Below, one piece after another: positions 58,070 to 64,000 of a DNA stretch of 64,000 bases; the stretch's first letter is position 1, and every line of letters starts with the position of its first letter. The DNA lies in NCBI GenBank assembly GCA_031549665.1, contig JAVBPJ010000008.1, positions 23,881-87,880 on the forward strand, given 5' to 3'. A program made the translations under genes and the position numbers. The DNA is from Rikenella sp031549665. Lineage in GTDB: Bacteria > Bacteroidota > Bacteroidia > Bacteroidales > Rikenellaceae. The notes under the pieces were generated by a model, which saw nothing but the letters and a program-made list of their open reading frames with translations, was not told the origin of the DNA and ran no database searches.

Positions 58070-59897
58070 AACGCCGCATAACGAAGAACGGCGGCGGCAG
58101 ATTCTTCAGGGCAGCCTGCTGTTGGTGGTCGTGATTCTGCTGGGACGGCTTTTCTGGTTGCAGGTGATCGACAGCGAATACAAGGACTCGGCCCGCAACA
58201 ACGCCATGCGCTACATGGTGCAATACCCCCCGCGCGGCGAGGTGTACGACCGCAACGGCGAATTCCTGGTCCAGAGCAAAGACTCCTACGACCTGATGGT
58301 GATCCCGCGCGATGTCGTTCCGTTCGACACCGCCCAACTGGCCTCGATCCTCGGGGTAGAGGTGGCGGACGTGCGCAAGGCGCTCGAAACAGCCAGCAGC
58401 TACTCGCGCCGCAGGCCCTCGATGCTCTTCAAGCAACTGCCCAAAGAGGTCAAATTCAAGCTGGAAGAGCGCCGTTTCGCCGGGTTCTACACCCAGTACC
58501 GCACCTCGCGCACCTATCCCCGAAAAATTGCGGGCAACCTGCTGGGTTACGTCGGCGAGGTAAACGACAAGATCCTCGCATCGAATCCCTACTACAAAAT
58601 GGGCGACTACATCGGCATGAGCGGCATCGAACAAGCCTACGAACCCTACCTGCGCGGCAAAAAAGGAGTCAAGATCGAACTGGTCGACGTACACGGAATG
58701 CCCAAAGGCGCCTATGCCGAGGGGCGGTACGACACCCTGCCCGAACCCGGACTGGCCATCGTATCGACCATATCTGCCGAGCTGCAGCAATACGCCGAAG
58801 AGCTGATGGCCGGCAAGATCGGCAGCGTGGTGGCCATCGAACCCGCCACGGGCGAGATCCTCGTGATGGCCTCCTCCCCCTCGTACGATCCCGACCTGTT
58901 GGTGGGGCGCGACCGGGGGAACAACTACATGCAGATGGTGTACGACAAGAAAAAGCCCCTGTTCAACCGCGCCGTCATGTCGCGTTACCCGCCGGGATCC
59001 ACTTTCAAGGTGGTCAATGGGATGATCGGCCTCCAGGAGGGAGTTACCCGCGTTGGCGACCTGCACCCCTGCGCCGGAGGATACCCCCCCGGCGGCGGCC
59101 ATCCCGCCTGCCACGCCCACGCCTCGCCGCTCGATCTGGTACACGCCGTGGCCAATTCGTGCAACTCCTACTTTGCCTACGTGCTGCGCGATGTGATGGA
59201 CAACCGCGCCTACGGAGGAATCACCAAAGGAGGCTACGACACCTGGCGCGACTACGTACTCAGTTTCGGTTTCGGCCGTCGGCTGGGTTCCGACTTTTTG
59301 GACGAACTCCCCGGCAAAGTGTGGGAAGCCGACGACTACAACCGGAGGTATCGCAACCGGTGGAACTCGATGACCGTGCTTTCGATCTCCATCGGACAGG
59401 GCGAACTGGGCGTTACCCCCCTGCAAATGGCCAACATGACCGCCACCATCGCCAACCGCGGATTCTACTACATTCCCCACGTGGTGAAAAAAATCGAGGG
59501 GCGCGACTCCATCGACCGCAAGTTCTACGAGAAACACTACACCAAAGTCGAGTCCCGCCATTTTGACCCCATTGTCGAGGGCATGTACCAGGCCGTCAAC
59601 GTGGCCGGCACGGCCACACGCTTCGCCATTCCCGGACTCGATCTTTGCGGAAAGACCGGAACGGCCCAGAATCCCAACGGCGACGACCACTCGGTGTTCA
59701 TCTGCTTCGCTCCGCGCAACAACCCCAAGATCGCCATGGCCGTTTACGTCGAACACGGCCGCTGGGGCGCCTCGGCAGCAGCCCCGATCGCCAGCCTGAT
59801 TGCCGAGAAATACCTGACCGACACCGTGCTGCGTGTCGACCTGGAAAAGAGCATGAAAGAGCTGAAGATCGCTTACCCCATGTACGAAAAACGATGA
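58059..59897 (+). CDS. mrdA: Penicillin-binding protein 2 (elongation transpeptidase)
   Basis: A 612-residue class B PBP: a short cytoplasmic tail, one membrane helix (about 17-37), a dimerisation/pedestal domain (about 50-240) with YRTSRTYPRKIAGNLLGYVG, and the transpeptidase domain with STFK (Ser314-Lys317), the SxN motif SCN and KTGTAQN. It crosslinks new peptidoglycan together with RodA, whose start overlaps by ATGA. Confidence 0.94.
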   Translation: MDAETPHNEERRRQILQGSLLLVVVILLGRLFWLQVIDSEYKDSARNNAMRYMVQYPPRGEVYDRNGEFLVQSKDSYDLMVIPRDVVPFDTAQLASILGVEVADVRKALETASSYSRRRPSMLFKQLPKEVKFKLEERRFAGFYTQYRTSRTYPRKIAGNLLGYVGEVNDKILASNPYYKMGDYIGMSGIEQAYEPYLRGKKGVKIELVDVHGMPKGAYAEGRYDTLPEPGLAIVSTISAELQQYAEELMAGKIGSVVAIEPATGEILVMASSPSYDPDLLVGRDRGNNYMQMVYDKKKPLFNRAVMSRYPPGSTFKVVNGMIGLQEGVTRVGDLHPCAGGYPPGGGHPACHAHASPLDLVHAVANSCNSYFAYVLRDVMDNRAYGGITKGGYDTWRDYVLSFGFGRRLGSDFLDELPGKVWEADDYNRRYRNRWNSMTVLSISIGQGELGVTPLQMANMTATIANRGFYYIPHVVKKIEGRDSIDRKFYEKHYTKVESRHFDPIVEGMYQAVNVAGTATRFAIPGLDLCGKTGTAQNPNGDDHSVFICFAPRNNPKIAMAVYVEHGRWGASAAAPIASLIAEKYLTDTVLRVDLEKSMKELKIAYPMYEKR

Positions 59898-61342
59898 GTG
59901 CCGCCCCGCAAAAAACCAAACTCTTCGCCTCGGATATCGACTGGATCACCATCGGCATCTACCTGGCGATGGTGCTGTTCGGGTGGGTGAACATTTACGC
60001 CGCCGTATTCAACGAAGAGAGCGCCAGCATCCTCGATCTCTCGCAGCGGGCCGGCATGCAGTTGATTTGGATGGGCGTGAGCGCCTTTCTGGCCATTTCG
60101 ATCCTGCTGATCGACGCCAAGTACTGGCACATGCTCTCGTTTCCGCTCTATTTCGCGGGGGTCGCGCTGATGCTGATCGTGCTGATCTTCGCCCGCGAGG
60201 TAAACGGAGCGCGCGCCTGGCTCGAATTTGGCCCCGTCAAGGTACAGCCGGTCGAGTTCATGAAATTTGTAACCGCCCTGGCCCTGGCCCGCCACATGAG
60301 CGCCTACACCTTTTCGATCAAAAACCGCCGGTCGATCTACCACCTCGCATTGATCATCGGCGTTCCCATCCTGCTGATCCTGTTACAGAACGACACCGGA
60401 TCGGCTCTGGTGTTCTGCTCCTTCTTCATCGTCCTGTACCGCGAGGGGCTGGGCGGAACCGCCTACGTCGTGGTGCTGCTGCTTGTTTTCCTGTTCGCCA
60501 TCTCGTTCCTGCTCGAACCCTCGCCCATCCTCGGCCTGCTGCTGCTCCTGTGCGTGGGGGTCCAGGCCCTGGTCAATCAAAACCCGCGCGACTCGATCCA
60601 ATATCTGGCTTGGGTGATGCTGCTGGCCATCGGGTGGATGATCGGCACCGAACTGTTGGGCTGGACCAGTTCTCCCATCGTCGCCCTGCTGGCAGCCATC
60701 GGGCTGACCCTGCCCTGGGTGGCCCGCTACGCGATCCGCCGGCAGTTGAAAAACCTGTGGAAATTCGTGCTGCTCTTTTTCGGCACCACGCTTTTCACCC
60801 AGTTGGTCGGCTACGCCTTCAACCATCTGCTGCAAACCCACCAGCAGAAACGGATCCTCGACCTGTTCGGCATCGAGAAAGACCCCAGCGGCTGGAGCTA
60901 CAACGTCATCCAGTCCAAAATCGCCATCGGTTCGGGGGGATTGTTCGGCAAGGGATTCCTGGGCGGCACGCAAACCCGCTTCAGTTTTGTGCCCGAACAA
61001 AGCACCGACTTTATCTTCTGCACCGTCGGCGAGGAGTGGGGCTTTTTGGGAACCACCTTTGTGGTGGTACTTTTTTTCCTGCTTATTTTCAGGCTGATGC
61101 AAATGGGCGAACGGCAAAAAGAACCCTTCGGCCGCATTTACTGCTACTGCGTGGCCGCCATCTTCTTCACCCACTTTGCCATCAACGTGGGGATGACCGT
61201 CGGTCTTTTCCCCGTGGTGGGTATTCCGCTGCCCTTTTTCAGCTACGGAGGATCGTCGCTGCTGGCCTTTACGGTGCTGCTGTTCGTGGCCATCCGGCTC
61301 GACGCCTCGCAATACGACGACACATCGCGGCGGCTGCTCTGA
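59894..61342 (+). CDS. rodA: SEDS glycosyltransferase RodA
   Basis: A 482-residue polytopic peptidoglycan polymerase. SEDS hallmarks are visible: GARAWLEFGPVKVQPVEFMK, LLQNDTGSALVFCSFF (with the catalytic Asp region), GSGGLFGKGFLGGTQTRFSFVPEQSTDFIF and EEWGFLG, ending in PLPFFSYGGSSLLAF. Compared with typical RodA (about 370-420 residues) it has an added stretch of helices near 195-320, as is common in Bacteroidota. The start is set by ATGA overlap with PBP2. It is the last gene of the operon. Confidence 0.94.
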   Translation: MSAAPQKTKLFASDIDWITIGIYLAMVLFGWVNIYAAVFNEESASILDLSQRAGMQLIWMGVSAFLAISILLIDAKYWHMLSFPLYFAGVALMLIVLIFAREVNGARAWLEFGPVKVQPVEFMKFVTALALARHMSAYTFSIKNRRSIYHLALIIGVPILLILLQNDTGSALVFCSFFIVLYREGLGGTAYVVVLLLVFLFAISFLLEPSPILGLLLLLCVGVQALVNQNPRDSIQYLAWVMLLAIGWMIGTELLGWTSSPIVALLAAIGLTLPWVARYAIRRQLKNLWKFVLLFFGTTLFTQLVGYAFNHLLQTHQQKRILDLFGIEKDPSGWSYNVIQSKIAIGSGGLFGKGFLGGTQTRFSFVPEQSTDFIFCTVGEEWGFLGTTFVVVLFFLLIFRLMQMGERQKEPFGRIYCYCVAAIFFTHFAINVGMTVGLFPVVGIPLPFFSYGGSSLLAFTVLLFVAIRLDASQYDDTSRRLL

Positions 61343-61402
61343 CCTCCGCAGGCAACCTCCCCTTCCCCAAGCGAGGGCAGGCCCCGCAACCGCAAACAAC
61401 AA

Positions 61403-62371
61403 TTAATCGAACCGGAACCCGAGGCGGGTAAACAGCGCCCGGTCTTCGGCGACGCTCTGCCCCAGGGTCGTGAGCAGGTCGCCCACAATGGCCCCGTTGA
61501 TCCCTCCGCGCAAAGCCCGCTCCTGCACCTCCACCGGCAACAGGGTACGCCCGCCGGCAAACCGGATCACCGCCCTCGGATGGATCAACCGGAAGAGGGC
61601 GAAGGAGCGCAACAACTCCTCGTGGGTCAGCGGAGGCGTCCCCTCGAGCGGCGTCCCCGGAATCGGGTTCAGCACGTTGAGCGGAATCGAATCGACCCCC
61701 AAATCGCGCAGCGCAAAAGCCAGTTCGAGCCGCTGTTCGGCCGACTCGCCCATTCCCAGAATCCCGCCCGAGCAAAGCTCCATGCCCGACTCGCGGGCCC
61801 AGCGAAGGGTTTGCAGCTTCTGCTCTACGGTGTGGGTGGTGCAAAGCGCGGGAAAATGGCTCGGCGCCGTCTCCAGGTTGCAATGGTAGCGCGTAACGCC
61901 CGCCCGCCGCAGGGTCTCCAGCTGGTTCCGGTCGAGCAGCCCCATCGAGGCGCACAACCCCAGGTTCGGATGGCGGCGGGCGATGGCCCGGTAGTATTCC
62001 GCACAACGCTCCGTCTCTTCGTTCGAAAGCGCCCGCCCGCTGGTAACCAGCGAAAAACGGGCCACCCCCTTCGAGGCGTTGTCGTCGGCATGGCGCATCA
62101 CCTGATCCGGAGAGGCCAGCGGATAGACCTCGATCGCAGCGCGGTGGTGCGCCGACTGCGAACACCACTTGCAATTTTCCGAACAACGTCCGCTGCGGGC
62201 ATTCATGATCGAACAGGTGTCGATCCGGTCGCCCGCAAAGTGGAGGCGCAGCCGGTCGGCCGCCTCAAGCAGCCCGTCGAGCGGCGCTTCGTTCAGCAGG
62301 CGCAAGGCCTCGGCAGGGGTGATTTCGCCCGTGGACAGCAGGCGTTCGGTGATTTGGTTCAGCAGTTCCAT
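61403..62371 (-). CDS. bioB: Biotin synthase
   Basis: A 322-residue radical SAM enzyme inserting sulfur into dethiobiotin. The [4Fe-4S] motif is CSENCKWC (Cys63, Cys67, Cys70), and the auxiliary [2Fe-2S] ligands lie in SLCASMG-like (GLCASMGLL), YHCNLETAPS and related segments. No other biotin gene is adjacent. The ATG at 62371 lies about 4 nt after the predicted transcript start. It is divergent from lemA and convergent with rodA, with a 60-bp gap. Confidence 0.94.
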   Translation of the reverse strand: MELLNQITERLLSTGEITPAEALRLLNEAPLDGLLEAADRLRLHFAGDRIDTCSIMNARSGRCSENCKWCSQSAHHRAAIEVYPLASPDQVMRHADDNASKGVARFSLVTSGRALSNEETERCAEYYRAIARRHPNLGLCASMGLLDRNQLETLRRAGVTRYHCNLETAPSHFPALCTTHTVEQKLQTLRWARESGMELCSGGILGMGESAEQRLELAFALRDLGVDSIPLNVLNPIPGTPLEGTPPLTHEELLRSFALFRLIHPRAVIRFAGGRTLLPVEVQERALRGGINGAIVGDLLTTLGQSVAEDRALFTRLGFRFD

Positions 62372-62378
62372 GGTTCGG

Positions 62379-62386
62379 CAAAGGTA
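62379..62386 (-). promoter_or_regulatory. -7 element TACCTTTG for bioB
   Basis: Reverse complement of CAAAGGTA, 7 bp from the bioB ATG. The predicted leader is about 4 nt. Confidence 0.55.
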
Positions 62387-62405
62387 CGCAATCCCGAAAT
62401 AATCG

Positions 62406-62413
62406 TACCTTTG
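62406..62413 (+). promoter_or_regulatory. -7 element TACCTTTG for lemA operon
   Basis: An exact consensus match. The predicted start near 62417 gives a leader of about 24 nt before the lemA ATG. Confidence 0.6.
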
Positions 62414-62440
62414 TGTATCCCCTAAAACCGATCCCCAATT

Positions 62441-63034
62441 ATGAAAAAAGGAGTCATTGCACTTTTGGTCATCGCGGCCGTTGCACTGTTGCTTTACGGT
62501 TTCTTCCAACGTTCGTACAACAGCATGGTGCGTCTGGACGAAGGAGTCAAGGCCCAATGGGCGCAAGTGGAAAGCCAATACCAGCGCCGCGCCGACCTGG
62601 TCCCCAACCTGGTAAACACCGTCAAGGGCTACGCCGCCCACGAAAGCCAAACCTTCGAAGCCGTTACCGAGGCGCGCGCCAAGGCTACGCAAACCACCCT
62701 TCAGGTCGATCAGATGGACGACGCCTCGCTGGCCCGCTTTTCGCAGGCCCAGGGCGAACTCTCGTCGGCCCTGAGCCGCCTGCTGGTAGTGGCCGAAAAC
62801 TATCCCGACCTGAAAGCCAACCAAAACTTCCGCGACCTGCAAACCCAGCTCGAGGGAACCGAAAATCGGATCGCCGTCGAGCGGCAACGTTTCAACGAGT
62901 CGGTGCAGGCCTACAACGTCTACATCAAGCAGTTCCCGCGCAACCTGGTGGCCGGCATGTTCAATTTCGCTCCCAAGAGCTTCTTCGCCGCCGACCCCGC
63001 CGCCGCCACGGCGCCCGTGGTCGACTTTTCGTAA
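62441..63034 (+). CDS. LemA family protein
   Basis: A 197-residue LemA protein: N-terminal membrane helix (about 5-24) followed by a four-helix bundle with the family stretch YNSMVRLDEGVKAQWAQVES and RRADLVPNLVNTVKGYAAHE. The biochemical role of LemA is unknown. It is often paired with TPM-domain proteins, as here: the next gene starts 6 bp later. Confidence 0.92.
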   Translation: MKKGVIALLVIAAVALLLYGFFQRSYNSMVRLDEGVKAQWAQVESQYQRRADLVPNLVNTVKGYAAHESQTFEAVTEARAKATQTTLQVDQMDDASLARFSQAQGELSSALSRLLVVAENYPDLKANQNFRDLQTQLEGTENRIAVERQRFNESVQAYNVYIKQFPRNLVAGMFNFAPKSFFAADPAAATAPVVDFS

Positions 63035-63040
63035 TAGTCC

Positions 63041-63838
63041 GTGAGTCGCTTCGGCAAACACCTCGCCGCATGGCTTTTCGCCCTGCTGGGTCCGGTCGCC
63101 GCCGCCCAGCCGATCCCCGTACCCATGTCGCCGCCCCGGTTGGTGAACGACTACGCGGGCGTGTTCGAGGGGGCGCAACGCCGTGCGCTCGAAGACAGCC
63201 TGCTGGCCTACGAACGATCCACCTCGGTGCAGATCGCCGTGGTTACGGTGGCCGACCTGGCCGGATACACCGCCGCCGACTGGGCCACCAAAATCCTCTC
63301 CGAATGGGGCGTAGGAAACAAAGAGCGCGACAACGGCGTGGTGCTGTTGCTTAAACCCCGCAACCAATACGGCGGGGGAGCCGTCTTCATCGCCACCGGC
63401 TACGGGGTCGAGGGGGCGCTGCCCGACATCACCGCCGGCCGCATCATCGACCGCGAGATGCTTCCCTTCCTGCAACAGGGCGACTACTACCGGGCCACCG
63501 TCCGGGGAACCGCCGCCATCCGGCAGGCCCTGCTGGGCGAATACGCCGGACAGGGTTCCGGGGCCGAAGCCCCGTCGATCCGGTGGATGCAGATCATCTT
63601 CACCCTGATCGCCCTGATTTTGCTGATCGTGTGGCTTCGCCGCTCGTACCGGAACGGAGGCGACGACAACGATTCGTCGGGTTCGGGACGGAACCGGGGC
63701 CGACGCCCCCTGATCTTCTTCCCCCCCATGCTGGGCGGATTCGGCGGCATGGGCCGTTCGTCGGGCGGCGGATTCGGAGGCTTCGGCGGATTTGGCGGAG
63801 GCGGGGGCGGAGGAGGCGGAGCCGGACGTTCGTTCTAA
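63041..63838 (+). CDS. TPM-domain (YgcG-like) membrane protein
   Basis: A 265-residue protein: signal peptide (1-22), a TPM_phosphatase domain (about 32-160, with VNDYAGVF and WGVGNKERDNGVVLLL), a membrane helix (about 185-205) and a C-terminal tail ending in a long Gly/Phe-rich run (about 230-260). It starts with GTG. The domain has been linked to phosphatase activity in chloroplasts and to membrane quality control in bacteria, but the substrate is unknown. Pairing with lemA is standard. Confidence 0.9.
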   Translation: MSRFGKHLAAWLFALLGPVAAAQPIPVPMSPPRLVNDYAGVFEGAQRRALEDSLLAYERSTSVQIAVVTVADLAGYTAADWATKILSEWGVGNKERDNGVVLLLKPRNQYGGGAVFIATGYGVEGALPDITAGRIIDREMLPFLQQGDYYRATVRGTAAIRQALLGEYAGQGSGAEAPSIRWMQIIFTLIALILLIVWLRRSYRNGGDDNDSSGSGRNRGRRPLIFFPPMLGGFGGMGRSSGGGFGGFGGFGGGGGGGGGAGRSF

Positions 63839-63869
63839 TCCCCCCTCGTCCCAATCGACAGACCGATCC

Positions 63870-63944
63870 ATGAAAACACCCATTCTTCATTCGCGCATAA
63901 CCGCCTGCCTCGGTTTGGGGTCTGCCGTTTCGGCGGGGAGTTAG
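63870..63944 (+). pseudogene. Short signal-peptide-like reading frame, possibly a truncated gene
   Basis: ATG at 63870 opens a 24-codon frame beginning MKTPILHSRITACLGLGSAV and ending at TAG 63942-63944. The sequence looks like an export signal cut short. A run of nine C follows at once, and the last bases of the window hold no continued frame. It may be a broken gene, a frameshift in the C run, or chance. Confidence 0.2.
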
Positions 63945-64000
63945 CCCCCCCCCAACGCCGGGAAAGGCGCGACGGCCCCGCGGCCCCCATTAATAGGGAA

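Overview
The window is a high-GC, gene-dense chromosomal segment of a Bacteroidota bacterium, most likely in the order Bacteroidales. This rests on what is visible: many genes are preceded by the Bacteroidota-type -7 element TAnnTTTG, there is a complete MoxR/Bat (aerotolerance) operon, rsfS-ftsH-cdsA-psd and purH-mreBCD-pbp2-rodA clusters are present, and lipoproteins and GH2/S9/TlpA-type secreted proteins are typical of the phylum. High GC and menaquinone made by the futalosine route (mqnC, mqnD) would suit a Rikenellaceae/Alistipes-like lineage, but that family assignment is inference only. No rRNA, tRNA, CRISPR array or integrase was found.

Layout: 1-5.3 kb, the 3' part of an AddA-like helicase-nuclease followed by a secreted S9 peptidase. 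5.4-9.9 kb, mqnD with a DUF2807-like protein, then pdxA and gdhA. 10-16 kb, a minus-strand block with four M23 (LytM) peptidases and gpmI. 16-20.9 kb, alaS, trxB and a fifth M23 enzyme, a lipoprotein with LysM. 21-29.5 kb, the moxR-bat operon. 29.5-32.9 kb, recR, nth and a GH2 protein that has lost both catalytic glutamates. 32.9-41.2 kb, rsfS-ftsH-cdsA-psd, an AI-2E-type permease, split transketolase and an ECF sigma factor with two partner genes. 41.4-44.2 kb, lpxD, ruvC and a TlpA-like oxidoreductase.

From 44.3 to 50.2 kb lies a compact minus-strand cassette of phage head genes: large terminase, ClpP-like protease, probable capsid, portal and a probable head-tail connector. No tail, lysis, integration or regulatory gene accompanies it. 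It sits directly between housekeeping genes and is the most unusual segment. From 50.2 kb the chromosome resumes with mutS, mqnC, purH, the elongasome operon mreB-mreC-mreD-pbp2-rodA, bioB, lemA and a TPM-domain protein.

Two themes link the region. Cell-wall growth is heavily represented, with five M23 proteins plus MreBCD/PBP2/RodA. Transcription signals are economical: several genes have a predicted start site only 1-5 nt before the start codon, and divergent gene pairs share nearly abutting -7 boxes. The phage cassette and the GH2 pseudoenzyme are the strongest candidates for undescribed biology.
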